A stretch of 64,000 nt of DNA from contig CAILMF010000066.1 in NCBI GenBank assembly GCA_903835235.1, positions 62,001 through 126,000 of the forward strand, written 5' to 3'. The translations under genes were made by a program, and so were the position numbers. Source of the stretch: an uncultured Rhodospirillales bacterium. GTDB taxonomy: Bacteria; Pseudomonadota; Alphaproteobacteria; Acetobacterales; Acetobacteraceae. Shown here piece after piece: positions 33,556-42,113 of the stretch. Below the pieces are notes generated by a model. The model did no database searches, had not been told where the DNA came from, and saw only the letters and a program-made list of their open reading frames with translations. The number at the start of each line of letters is the position of its first letter. Position 1 is the first letter of the stretch.

Positions 33556-34545
33556 TCAGTAGCTCTCGCTGGCGAATTCCGGCTTCTGCCGATGCGGAAA
33601 GTTCAACCGGTCCTTGACCGCATTGCGCTCGAAGGAGGTCATCGGCTGGTAGCGCGGCGGGTTGTCGGCGCTGACGCAGGTCGGCGCGCAATCCACCACC
33701 CGATGCCGGTTCGGCCCATAGAAGAACGGCATGGCATGGCGGATATGCGGGCTACGATTCAGCACCCGGTGCGGCGTGGGCTTGAACCGGTCGTTCGAAT
33801 AGTGCGCCAGCAGCTCCCCGGTATTCACCACCAGCGTGCCAGGCACGGCCGGCGGGCGCAGCCATTCGCCCTCGCGCGTGCGCACCTCCAGCCCTGGGAA
33901 TTTGGATTGCGGCAGCAGGGTCAGGAAGCTGCCATCGGTATGCGGGGCAAAGCCGAACAGGTCGTCATCCGCCTCCGGCTGCGGCGCGTACTGGATCAGC
34001 CGGACGATGCCGTTGGGGTCGACGAAGTCGGCCTCGAACCAGTCCGCCGGCAGGTCCAGCGCCAGCGCGAAGGCCGGCAGCAGCCGATGCGCCAGCGCCC
34101 GCATGGTGGTGAAGTAGGTGCTGACCTCGGCGCGGAAGCCGGGCACATTGGGCCAGCGGTTGCGATCCTCGGCCGCGTCGGGGGTGACGAGGTAGAAGCT
34201 CTCGCTGTTGTTCGGCCTGGTCACCTTGGAGACGGTGGAGGTCCGCACCGTCTGCCCGCCATAGGGCAGGTAGCCGATATTCTCGGCGCCGATCTTCAGC
34301 GCCAGCTTGCGCGCCTCCTCCTGCGCGAAGAAGCGGGCGGCGGCGGCGAAGGCGGTGTCGATGATGTCCTGCGGCACGCCATGATTGGCGATGACCAGGA
34401 AGCCGGTATCGGCCGAGGTCACCGCCACCGCCTTGGCCAGCGCGGCGGCGGCGCCCGGCTGGCCCGCCAGGAAGGGGCCCACATCCAGGATGGGAATGCG
34501 GGCTGCCTCGGTGGTGGTGGCACCCTGGTCCGGCTGGTCGGTCAT
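33556..34545 (-). CDS. 2-oxoglutarate/Fe(II) oxygenase, isopenicillin N synthase family
   Basis: 329 residues. The N-terminal DIOX_N part includes IPILDVGPFLAGQPGAA and GFLVIANHGVPQDIID. The double-stranded beta-helix carries the iron ligands as APHTDGSFLTLL (His and Asp of HxD) and TPHRVLN (distal His). The 2-oxoglutarate-binding arginine should be in IRHAMPFFYG, where the usual RxS is RxA, a deviation worth noting. The C-terminal YQPMTSFERNAVKDRLNFPH is typical. It would hydroxylate or oxidatively modify a small molecule in the cytoplasm; the substrate is not deducible. Flanked by a Bug receptor and a flavin monooxygenase on the same strand. Confidence 0.88.
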   Translation of the reverse strand: MTDQPDQGATTTEAARIPILDVGPFLAGQPGAAAALAKAVAVTSADTGFLVIANHGVPQDIIDTAFAAAARFFAQEEARKLALKIGAENIGYLPYGGQTVRTSTVSKVTRPNNSESFYLVTPDAAEDRNRWPNVPGFRAEVSTYFTTMRALAHRLLPAFALALDLPADWFEADFVDPNGIVRLIQYAPQPEADDDLFGFAPHTDGSFLTLLPQSKFPGLEVRTREGEWLRPPAVPGTLVVNTGELLAHYSNDRFKPTPHRVLNRSPHIRHAMPFFYGPNRHRVVDCAPTCVSADNPPRYQPMTSFERNAVKDRLNFPHRQKPEFASESY

Positions 34546-34643
34546 GCGGGCTCTCCTGCGGCGAAGGGCCAGCCTAACCCGCCCGCGCTGCCGGGCAAGC
34601 GGCAGGTTGCCAGGGGCCGCACGAGGCGGTCAACGCCGCCGGC

Positions 34644-36431
34644 CTATTGCAGCGGCGCCAGCAGCCCCAGCTCCATCGCCTTGATCTGCAAGGCCAGGTA
34701 GCGGGAGTTGATGCGGCACTGCGCCAGGCCGCCGGCGATGAACCACAGCCCCTGCTGCGGCGTACGCTTGTACATGTTGTTCAGCTCGCCATCCGGGCCG
34801 ATGCCCCAGACCTCGCCGACCCGCTCCACCATCGCCTCGCCCATCGCCTGGCGCACCAATTCCTGCTGCGGGTAGTAGCCGGTGGCCAGCAGGATCAGGT
34901 CGGCCGGCACCACGCTGCCGTCCTGCAGCAACGCGCCCGCGGCGACGAAGCGCTCGATCCGGTCGTACTGCAGCAGGCCGATCTCGCCCTTGATCATCAG
35001 CTCGGAGCTGCCGGCATCCAGGTTGTAGCCACCGCCGCGGCGATAATACTTCATCTGGTGGCCGGTCTCGTCCGCGCCCATGTCGTGCTTGAAGCCGATC
35101 CGTGTCAGCCCCTCGATCATCTCGCGATCCAGCTCCAGCATGCGCTTGGCCACCGCGCGGTAGTTGCGCAGCGTCAGCGGCGGCGGCGAGGAGGACACCA
35201 CCAGGTCGGCATCCTCCAGGCTGCCCGGCTCCAGCCACACCGCCTCGTTCAACCGGGCGCTGGGGTTGATGGAGACCACGGTGGTGGAGCCACGCTGGAT
35301 CAGCGTGGTGTGCACGCCATGGCTGTGCAGGTCCTGCGCCATGTCGTTGGCACTGCTGCCGGTGCCCAGGATCAGCGCGCGCTTGCCGCTCCAGCCGGCG
35401 CCGCTGTCGAAGCCTTCGGAGTGCATCACCGTGCCCCGGAAGTCGTCCAGGCCCGGAATATCAGGCCGCAGCGGATAGCTGCTGACGCCATTGGCACAGA
35501 CGATGTGGCGCGGCCGCATGATGCGCTCGGTGCCGTCGCCGCGCTTCAGCGTGGCCACCCAATTGCCGGCCGCCGCATCCCATTCGGCATGGGCGAATTC
35601 GGTATCGGTCCAGCAGTTGATCTCCATCGCGTCGGCATAGAACTCGAACCAGTTCCCCAACATATCCTTGGGGATGTAGGTCGGCCAGGTCGGCGGGAAC
35701 GGCATGTAGGGCAGGTGGTTGATGTGGATGGAGTTGTGCAGCGCCAATGAATGGTAGCGCCGGCGCCAGCTGTCGCCGATGCGCGGCCACTTCTCCACGA
35801 CAAGCGTATCCACGCCCAGCTGGTTCAGCCGCGCCGCCATGGCCAGGCCGGACTGCGCGCCACCCACCACGATGACAGCGGGGTCGTGGTCCGCATAGGC
35901 GCTGGCGCGGCGGCGCATGTCGGCCCAATTCTCGCCGCCGAAATTGCGCGAATAGGCCGAGCCGCTCGGCCGGTTGGCACCAACCATCTCCTCATGCCCG
36001 CTGATGGATTGCAGCGTGGTGGAGAGCAGCCAGGCCCTCAGCGTGCCGTCCTCGGCCGGCGAGAGGCGGAAGATGCCGGCGCCGCGGCCGGTGGCGGTGT
36101 CGAACTCGTAGATCGCCTCGATGCATTCCGCGCCCAGGCGCATCGCCTTGCGCGGCGGCCGGCGGTCGGCCGGCAGGGCGAAGTTGCGGGCGCCGACGCG
36201 CGGTTGCTCGGCCAGCAGCCGGGCGATGATCGCGTCCCGCCCCGCCAGCGGGGTGATGTGCCAGGTGAAGGCCAGCACGTCGCGCCAATGCGAGTCCGCG
36301 TGGAACAGCTGGGCCAGCGCCGCGGCATCGCCGGCGGTCAGCGCCGCCTCGAAGCCCGCCAGCCAGCCGGCGGCATTGCGCCGCACCTCCAGCGCCGTGC
36401 GCAGTTCCTGCAATTCGCGGTCGTCGTCCAT
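34644..36431 (-). CDS. NTF2-like domain fused to flavin-containing monooxygenase
   Basis: 595 residues. The first 150 or so (AGWLAGFEAALTAGDAAALAQLF, WRDVLAFTWHITPLAG) form a SnoaL/NTF2-like domain. The monooxygenase follows: FAD site PAVIVVGGAQSGLAMAARL, a segment with WRRRYHSLALHNSIHINHLP and YIPKDMLGNWFEFYAD typical of the CzcO/YUCCA-type branch, and NADPH site RALILGTGSSANDMAQDL. ADLILLATGYYP matches the late ATG motif. It probably N- or C-oxygenates a small organic substrate. The gene is on the same strand as the 2OG oxygenase (98-bp gap), so the two oxygenases may act together. Confidence 0.9.
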   Translation of the reverse strand: MDDDRELQELRTALEVRRNAAGWLAGFEAALTAGDAAALAQLFHADSHWRDVLAFTWHITPLAGRDAIIARLLAEQPRVGARNFALPADRRPPRKAMRLGAECIEAIYEFDTATGRGAGIFRLSPAEDGTLRAWLLSTTLQSISGHEEMVGANRPSGSAYSRNFGGENWADMRRRASAYADHDPAVIVVGGAQSGLAMAARLNQLGVDTLVVEKWPRIGDSWRRRYHSLALHNSIHINHLPYMPFPPTWPTYIPKDMLGNWFEFYADAMEINCWTDTEFAHAEWDAAAGNWVATLKRGDGTERIMRPRHIVCANGVSSYPLRPDIPGLDDFRGTVMHSEGFDSGAGWSGKRALILGTGSSANDMAQDLHSHGVHTTLIQRGSTTVVSINPSARLNEAVWLEPGSLEDADLVVSSSPPPLTLRNYRAVAKRMLELDREMIEGLTRIGFKHDMGADETGHQMKYYRRGGGYNLDAGSSELMIKGEIGLLQYDRIERFVAAGALLQDGSVVPADLILLATGYYPQQELVRQAMGEAMVERVGEVWGIGPDGELNNMYKRTPQQGLWFIAGGLAQCRINSRYLALQIKAMELGLLAPLQ

Positions 36432-36477
36432 GCCGTTCCTCGTCCCCGGCGCTGTGCGGCCGGCTTTGCGGGAAGCT

Positions 36478-36519
36478 TAGCGTCTGATCGTCGCCGGTGA
36501 AATCACCGGCGGCAGGTCA
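36478..36519 (-). repeat. Dispersed palindromic repeat, copy 12
   Basis: Reads TAGCGTCTGATCG, an inner stem CGCCGGTG/CACCGGCG, then GCAGGTCAG (a diverged end). The TGA stop of Bug receptor no. 4 (36517-36519) falls inside this end. Confidence 0.75.
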
Positions 36520-37482
36520 GTCCGGCCGCAGGTTCAGGTCGCGCACCACCTCGCCCCAGCGCCGCCAGTCCTGCCGCACCGCCTCGGCGTAGAAGGCGCG
36601 GGTGCCACCGATGGGGTCGGCGCCGAAGCTGCGCACGCGCTCGGCCACCTCCGGCTCCTTCAGCACCGCGTCGGTGGCGCGGTTCAGCGCCTCCAGGATC
36701 GGCTCCGGCGTGCCCTTCGGCGCCAGCAGCCCGCCCCAGAAGGTGACGTCATAGCCCGGCAGCGTCTCGGCGAAGGTCGGCACGCCCGGATGCGAGGCCA
36801 TGCGTTGGGCGCTGGTCAACGCAATCGCGCGCAGCGTGCCGCTTTCCAGTTGGCTGCGCGGGGCGAAGAGGGAATCGCTGGCCAGGTCCACGTCGCCGCG
36901 CATCAGCGCGGTGATGGAGGGCTGGTTGCCGTTGTAGGGCACCAGGGTCAGCTCGATGCCCGCCTGGCGCATCCACACCGCCAGCGACAGGTGGTTGATG
37001 CCGCCGGCGCCGGGATGGGAGATGGTCAGCGGGCGCTGCTTGGCCAGCGCGATCACCTCGGCCAGTGTCTTCGCCGGAAAATCCGGGCGGGAGACCAGCA
37101 GCAGCGGCGAGTTCTGCGCCATGGCGATGGGCGCGAAGTCGCGCGGTACGTCGATGCCGGCATTGCGGTTCACCAGGCTGGTGATCAGCGTGGAGGTCGA
37201 GGCATAGAGAATGGTGTAGCCATCCGGCGCCGCCCGCGCCACGTGGTCGGCGGCCAGCAGCGTGCCGGCGCCTGGGCGGTTCTCCACCACGAAGGTGGCG
37301 CCGGGGAAATGCGCGCCGAACCGCGCGGCCAGCAACCGCGCCATGATGTCGTTGGCGCCACCGGAGGCGAAGCCGACCACCAGCCGCACCTGGCGCGCCG
37401 GCCAGGCCTGGGCGCGGCCGAGGCGCGGCAGCGCCGCGATGGCCGGCAATGCCAGCAGGGCGCGCCTTCCCGAACCATTCAT
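36517..37482 (-). CDS. Bug/TctC-family periplasmic receptor (no. 4)
   Basis: 321 residues from ATG 37482 (GAGGGGG upstream); the frame is open further upstream but only as low-complexity sequence antisense to the lyase gene. Signal peptide NGSGRRALLALPAIAALP, then RLGRAQA. Family stretches: RLVVGFASGGANDIMARLL, VENRPGAGTLLAADHVARA, PDGYTILYAS, ISHPGAGGINHLSLAVWM. The substrate loop keeps an aspartate (MRGDVDLASDSLFAP). It is divergent from the exported lyase (139-bp gap between start codons), an arrangement compatible with joint control. Confidence 0.9.
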   Translation of the reverse strand: MNGSGRRALLALPAIAALPRLGRAQAWPARQVRLVVGFASGGANDIMARLLAARFGAHFPGATFVVENRPGAGTLLAADHVARAAPDGYTILYASTSTLITSLVNRNAGIDVPRDFAPIAMAQNSPLLLVSRPDFPAKTLAEVIALAKQRPLTISHPGAGGINHLSLAVWMRQAGIELTLVPYNGNQPSITALMRGDVDLASDSLFAPRSQLESGTLRAIALTSAQRMASHPGVPTFAETLPGYDVTFWGGLLAPKGTPEPILEALNRATDAVLKEPEVAERVRSFGADPIGGTRAFYAEAVRQDWRRWGEVVRDLNLRPD

Positions 37483-37621
37483 GTCATTTCCCCCTCGCCG
37501 GTTGCTTGCGCCGAGATTAGCGGAGAAAGCCCGGCCGGCAACGGCGCGGCACGCCCGGCCGGATTGCCTGCGGCGCCGGCCTGGCCCAGGCTTTGGCAAC
37601 CATGGCAAGGTGGGCTGAGAG

Positions 37622-38977
37622 ATGCGCTGGTTCCTGACATTCCTGCTGCTGCTGCCCGGGCTGGCCCTGGCGCAGCCGCGCAGCGTCGCCGAGGTCTTCG
37701 CCCGCCCGGCGCAGCAGGCGCTGCTGATGCGGATAGAGGTGGCGCTGGCCCAGGTGCAGGCCCGCCACGGCGTGATCCCGGCCGAAGCCGCCGCCGAGAT
37801 CGCCCGCACCGGCAATACCGCGATGGTCACGCCGGAGGCGGTGGCCGAGGAACGCCGCAAGGTGGGTCACCCGATGGTCTCGCTGATCAATGTCTGGGCG
37901 CGCGTGGCGCGCGGCAATGCCGGCGAGTTCATCCACTACGGCGCCACCACGCAGGACATCTTCGACACCGCCGCGATCCTGCAATGCCGCCAGGCCACGG
38001 AGCTGATGCTGGGCCGCATGCTGGCCGCCGAAGCCGCGATGGTCCGCCTGGCCGAGGCGCATCGGGCGACGCCGATGATCGGCCGCACCGTCGGCCGCCA
38101 TGCGCTGCCGATCACCTTCGGGCTGAAGGTCAGTTCCTGGATGGCCGAAAACCGCCGCAACATCGAACGGCTGCGCGGCTGGCTGGCGCGCACCGATACC
38201 GGGATGCTCTCGGGCGCCGTCGGCAGCTATGCCGCGCTGGGCCCGCAGGCCTTCGCCATCGAGGCCGAGCTGATGCGCGAACTCGGCCTCGGCGCGCCCT
38301 GGCCGGCGGACTGGAAGGGCGCGAAGGACATGTTCGCCGAATGGGGCGCGCTGCTCGCGGTCTCGGCCCGCAGCTGGGGGCGCATCGCGCAGGAGATCTT
38401 CATCCTGCAGGGCGACGACATCCGCGAGGTGGTCGACCCCTCGGATTCCGTCGGCTCCTCCACCATGCCGCACAAGGTGAACCCCGGGCATTCCCGCACC
38501 GTGGTCGCGCAGTCCCGCCTGGTGCCGGCGCTGGCGGTGGTGCTGCAGGACTGGCAGGTCTCCATCGGCGAACGCGACCAGATCAGCAATGCGGAAACCC
38601 TGGGCGAGCTGGGCGCGGCGATGGACCGGCTGCTGGTGGCCGCCGCCGCGCTGATGCAGGGGCTGGAGGTGCTGCCCGACAACATGCGCCGCAACCTCGG
38701 CCGCACCAACGGGCTGATCATGGCGGAACACGCCATGTTCCTGCTGGGCGAGCGCATCGGCAAGCACACCGCGCATGAGGAGGTGCGCCAGGCCGCGCTG
38801 TCGGCGGGGCGCAACAACACCACGCTGGTGGCCGAGATCATGGCCCGCCCGGCGCTGGCCGCCGCGGCCCGCGGGCTGGACCTGCAACGGGAGCTGGACC
38901 CGACGCGCTACCTGGGCCTTTCGCCGGAAGCGACCGACCGGGCCGTGGCGGCGGTGCGGGCCGCGCGCGGCGGGTAG
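37622..38977 (+). CDS. Adenylosuccinate lyase/PcaB superfamily lyase with a signal peptide
   Basis: 451 residues. The superfamily signature is complete (GSSTMPHKVNP, near 281-291). HYGATTQDIFDTA holds the catalytic histidine region and TPMIGRTVGRHALPITFG the second conserved stretch. The closest functional types are 3-carboxy-cis,cis-muconate cycloisomerase and class II adenylosuccinate lyase. Unusually, the chain begins MRWFLTFLLLLPGLALAQ, a convincing Sec signal peptide placed directly before the normal N-terminus (SVAEVFARPAQQALLMRIEV). This predicts a periplasmic lyase, whereas family members are cytoplasmic. Placement between two Bug receptor genes suggests it may process a ligand in the periplasm; this is inference. 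Confidence 0.88.
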   Translation: MRWFLTFLLLLPGLALAQPRSVAEVFARPAQQALLMRIEVALAQVQARHGVIPAEAAAEIARTGNTAMVTPEAVAEERRKVGHPMVSLINVWARVARGNAGEFIHYGATTQDIFDTAAILQCRQATELMLGRMLAAEAAMVRLAEAHRATPMIGRTVGRHALPITFGLKVSSWMAENRRNIERLRGWLARTDTGMLSGAVGSYAALGPQAFAIEAELMRELGLGAPWPADWKGAKDMFAEWGALLAVSARSWGRIAQEIFILQGDDIREVVDPSDSVGSSTMPHKVNPGHSRTVVAQSRLVPALAVVLQDWQVSIGERDQISNAETLGELGAAMDRLLVAAAALMQGLEVLPDNMRRNLGRTNGLIMAEHAMFLLGERIGKHTAHEEVRQAALSAGRNNTTLVAEIMARPALAAAARGLDLQRELDPTRYLGLSPEATDRAVAAVRAARGG

Positions 38978-39014
38978 GCGCCACCCCGGCGCCGCGGGGC
39001 CCCGGCGGTGGCGC
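38978..39014. terminator. Hairpin between convergent lyase and Bug receptor genes
   Basis: GCGCCACC (38978-38985) pairs perfectly with GGTGGCGC (39007-39014) around a GC-rich interior that can itself fold. It begins one base after the lyase stop. No U-tract is present, so it may act as a transcript-end stabiliser or bidirectional terminator. Confidence 0.55.
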
Positions 39015-39024
39015 GCCCGCCCGC

Positions 39025-39993
39025 CTATTCCGGCTGGTAGTTCACGCTGCGCAGCAGGGCCGTGGCGCGGTTGATCTCGCTGCCGATGAAGCGCCGGCTC
39101 TGCTCGATGCTCTCGGTCACCGGCTCCAGCACCTGGCTGGTCAGGCGCTGCACCATCGCGGGTTCGCGCATGGTCTCCTGCATCAGCGCGTTGATCCGGG
39201 CGCAGATCGCGGCCGGGGTGCCCTTGGGCGCCCAGACCCCGTACCAGGACTGGAACTCGTAGCCGGGCAGGCCGGCCTCGGCCATGGTCGGCACGCTGGC
39301 CGCCAGGGCCGAGCGTTCCTTGGTGGCGATGCCCAGCGCCCGCACCTTGCCATCCCCGGTGGCGGGCAGCAGCGCAAAGCTGTTGTCGATCAGCAGCGGC
39401 ACGTTGCCGCTCATCAGGTCGGTCAACGCCGGCTGGGTGCCCCGATACGTCACCATCTCCAGGTTCAGCCCGGTGCGGCGGTTGAACTCGATGGTCGCCA
39501 GGTGGCTGGCGGCGCCGAGCGAGGAGATCGCGATGCTCCAGCCCCGCGGGTTCTCCCGCGCCGCGGCGATCACCTCGGCCAATGTGCGCTGCGGCCGGGC
39601 ACCGCTGATGACCATGACCAGCGGCGCCTGCGCGGTGCGGGCGCAGACTTCCAGGTCCTTTTCGGGGTCGAATTGCGCGCCTTTCAGCACCAGCGGCATG
39701 ACCGCGGTGTTGAAGGCGCTGGCCAGCAGCGTGTAGCCATCCGGCGCTGCCTGCAGCACGGCGTTGGTGCCGATCAGGCCGGCGCCGCCGGTGCGGTTCT
39801 CCACCACCGCCGTGGCCCCCAGCCTGTCGGTAAGGCGCTGCGCCAGCAGCCGGGCCAGCGCGTCATTCGCCGCTCCCGGCGGCCAGGGGCAGATCACCCG
39901 GATCTGCCGTCCCATCGGCCAGGCATCCTGGGCGTGGACCGCGGGCGCCGCCAACAGGCCGAGCGTCGCGGTCATCATGCTGCGTCGTTGCAT
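39025..39993 (-). CDS. Bug/TctC-family periplasmic receptor (no. 5), in the sialidase operon
   Basis: 322 residues. Signal peptide QRRSMMTATLGLLAAPAVHA. The ribosome-binding site GAGGAAG overlaps the stop of the DapA-family gene, which ends 11 bases upstream, so the receptor is firmly part of that operon. Family stretches: RVICPWPPGAANDALARLL, VENRTGGAGLIGTNAVLQA, PDGYTLLASA. The ligand is probably the substrate or product of the DapA-family enzyme or the sialidase-like protein, making this the one receptor here with a pathway-defined context. Confidence 0.9.
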   Translation of the reverse strand: MQRRSMMTATLGLLAAPAVHAQDAWPMGRQIRVICPWPPGAANDALARLLAQRLTDRLGATAVVENRTGGAGLIGTNAVLQAAPDGYTLLASAFNTAVMPLVLKGAQFDPEKDLEVCARTAQAPLVMVISGARPQRTLAEVIAAARENPRGWSIAISSLGAASHLATIEFNRRTGLNLEMVTYRGTQPALTDLMSGNVPLLIDNSFALLPATGDGKVRALGIATKERSALAASVPTMAEAGLPGYEFQSWYGVWAPKGTPAAICARINALMQETMREPAMVQRLTSQVLEPVTESIEQSRRFIGSEINRATALLRSVNYQPE

Positions 39994-40004
39994 CTTGGGC
40001 TTCC

Positions 40005-40904
40005 TCAGTTGGCCAGCAGGGCGGTGGTTTCTTCCGGGCTCAGCGGCACCAGCGGCGGCCGCAGCCGGTGCCAGGCCGGGTCGTTCAGCTTCGCCCCCAG
40101 CATGACCTTCAGGCTGGCCATCTGGGCGAAGCGGGACGCCTGGTTGCGCGCGGCGACGATGCGCGCCTGCGCCGCGTCAACCTCGGCGGCCCGGGCCGGG
40201 TCGGCGAAGTGGCGGAACACGCAGGCGAGTTCGGCCGCCACCAGGTTGGAGGTGGCGGTGATGCAGCCGGCGCCACCTTCGCGCAGCAGCGGCAGCATCA
40301 GCGGGTCGGCACCGGCCAGCACCGAAAGGCCGGGGAATTCGCGCACCAGCGCCTGCATATTGGCGAAGTCCCCGGCACTGTCCTTGATGCCCGTGAACAC
40401 GCCGGGGTAGCGGGCGCGCAGCCGGGCGATCAGCGGCAAGCTGATCGGAACCGCCGACATCTGCGGAATGTGGTACAGCACCACGCGCAGCCGGCTGTCG
40501 GCCACGCGCTCCACCACCTCGGCATAGCTGGCGAACAGGCCGTCCTCGGTGACGCCCTTGTAGTAGAAGGGCGGCAGCATCACCACGGTGGTGACGCCCT
40601 GCGCCAGCGCGTGCTTCGTCAAGGCGACGGTGTCGGTCAACGCCGCCACGCCGGTGCCGGGCAACAGCTGGTCGGGCCGCACGCCGCCGGCCAGCGCGGC
40701 TTCCAGCAACGCACGGCGTTCATCCAGGCCGAAGCTGTTGGCCTCCCCTGTCGTGCCGAGCATGGCGATGCCGTCGCAGCCCTCGGCCAGCAGCCGGTGG
40801 CAATGCGCCACGAAGCGGCCATGGTCCGGGTTGAGGTCGGCGTCGAGCGGCGTGAGCGCGGCGGAGAAGACGCCACGGGGGTGCCCAGGGGAGGGGGAGT
40901 TCAT
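40005..40904 (-). CDS. DapA-family aldolase/lyase (DHDPS / N-acetylneuraminate lyase superfamily)
   Basis: 299 residues from ATG 40904, overlapping the sialidase stop by four bases. A class I aldolase TIM barrel: GTTGEANSFGL (50-60) binds the 2-oxoacid carboxylate, Tyr144 sits in YHIPQ, and Lys174 in FTGIKDSAGD is the Schiff-base lysine. The superfamily includes dihydrodipicolinate synthase, N-acetylneuraminate lyase and several sugar-acid aldolases or dehydratases. Being in an operon with a sialidase-like protein, an IclR regulator and a Bug receptor argues for a catabolic 2-oxo sugar-acid enzyme rather than lysine synthesis. The exact substrate is open. Confidence 0.9.
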   Translation of the reverse strand: MNSPSPGHPRGVFSAALTPLDADLNPDHGRFVAHCHRLLAEGCDGIAMLGTTGEANSFGLDERRALLEAALAGGVRPDQLLPGTGVAALTDTVALTKHALAQGVTTVVMLPPFYYKGVTEDGLFASYAEVVERVADSRLRVVLYHIPQMSAVPISLPLIARLRARYPGVFTGIKDSAGDFANMQALVREFPGLSVLAGADPLMLPLLREGGAGCITATSNLVAAELACVFRHFADPARAAEVDAAQARIVAARNQASRFAQMASLKVMLGAKLNDPAWHRLRPPLVPLSPEETTALLAN

Positions 40905-42052
40905 GCCTTGATCCAGTTCGCGTCGACGCGGACGTATTTGATCGCCTGGCGCCAGTAGGTGTAGGCCACGTGCAGGGCGCCATCGGGCGTCTGGCACAGC
41001 GACGGGTAACTGAACTCGCGGTTCAGCTTGTCCTTGGAGTTGTTGGTCATGCAGAAGCCGTCGCCCACTTCCAGGTTGCGGCGATGCGGCCAGGTCAGCC
41101 CGCCATCGCTGGAAAGCGCCAGCGTCATCGGCGCCCGCGGCGCGCCCCAGAAGGCGCTGCGCCCCGTGCTCGGCGGCGCCGCGGGTTCGTCGCCGCCGAT
41201 ATCGTCGTACAGCGAAAGCCGCCGCCCGGTGGCATCGGCGGCGCTGCTTTCGTTGAAGGCCAGCGCGATATCGCCGCCCGCCAGCGTCAGCGCCATGATG
41301 GAGCTGTTGTTGTTCGGCAGCTCCGTCGGCCGGGGCGCGGACCAGCTGTGACCGCCATCGGTCGAGACACTCCGATACACGTTGTCCGCCCAGCGGCTGC
41401 GATAGAAGGCCAGCAGCGCGGGGCCATGCGGCACAATCGACATGTGGCAGGTGCCGACGCTCTCGGGCACCGCGGCCTCGCGCCAGGTCGTGCCCGCATC
41501 GGCCGAGATCAGCACGGCAGACGTGTCGAGGTCGCCGGTCCAGGCACCCGCAGGCGGCTTGGTGCAGCGCCAGATCGGCAGCAGCCACTCACCGGCCGCA
41601 TTCACCACGACGCGGCTGCGGATGAAGGTGCCGTAGCCCGGCATTTCCTCGATCAGCGTCTCCGTCGCGCCCCATGTGCGGCCGCTGTTGTGCGAGATGC
41701 GCCGCCGCACCAGCGCGGTATCCTGGTTGCCGCCGATCTGCGCGGTCCACAGCAGCCACAGCGCGCCGGATGGCGTGGTGAACAGCAGCGGATTCTGCTC
41801 CGAGCGTTCGGCATCGTGCGACAGCTTCTCGGCCGGCGTCCATTGCGTGGCGCCGGGCGCGAGGCGGGAGAAATGCACCGAGATATCCGGAATGCCTTCC
41901 TGCGTGCCGCCGAACCAGACGCAGCCCAGCGCGCCATCCGGCAGCAGGTGCAGGAAGCTGGCGTGGTTCTGCACGCAGGGCGTGGGGATGAAGCACTCGA
42001 ACCGGCCGGGCGAGACTTCCGCCAGGGTGGCGGGCTTGTCGATGACGGTCAT
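40901..42052 (-). CDS. Sialidase-superfamily (BNR-like) protein
   Basis: 383 residues from ATG 42052. The chain shows an RIP/Asp-box pattern typical of the family: FIPTPCVQNHASFLHLLPDG at the start, then SHNSGRTWGATE, SADAGTTWREA, STDGGHSWSAP and SSDGGLTWPHR. An arginine in FIRSRVVVNAAGEWLLPI and Tyr/Glu residues in NREFSYPSLCQTPDG and HVAYTYWRQAIKYVRV fit a six-bladed propeller with a catalytic centre. There is no signal peptide, so it is probably cytoplasmic, which argues against cleavage of external sialoglycans. It starts 61 bases after the IclR gene ends. Confidence 0.83.
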   Translation of the reverse strand: MTVIDKPATLAEVSPGRFECFIPTPCVQNHASFLHLLPDGALGCVWFGGTQEGIPDISVHFSRLAPGATQWTPAEKLSHDAERSEQNPLLFTTPSGALWLLWTAQIGGNQDTALVRRRISHNSGRTWGATETLIEEMPGYGTFIRSRVVVNAAGEWLLPIWRCTKPPAGAWTGDLDTSAVLISADAGTTWREAAVPESVGTCHMSIVPHGPALLAFYRSRWADNVYRSVSTDGGHSWSAPRPTELPNNNSSIMALTLAGGDIALAFNESSAADATGRRLSLYDDIGGDEPAAPPSTGRSAFWGAPRAPMTLALSSDGGLTWPHRRNLEVGDGFCMTNNSKDKLNREFSYPSLCQTPDGALHVAYTYWRQAIKYVRVDANWIKA

Positions 42053-42113
42053 CAGAAGTCCTTCTGTCGCATCGCTTCCCGCGTGGCGGCCCACAGGCGC
42101 AGCACCGGCCCGC

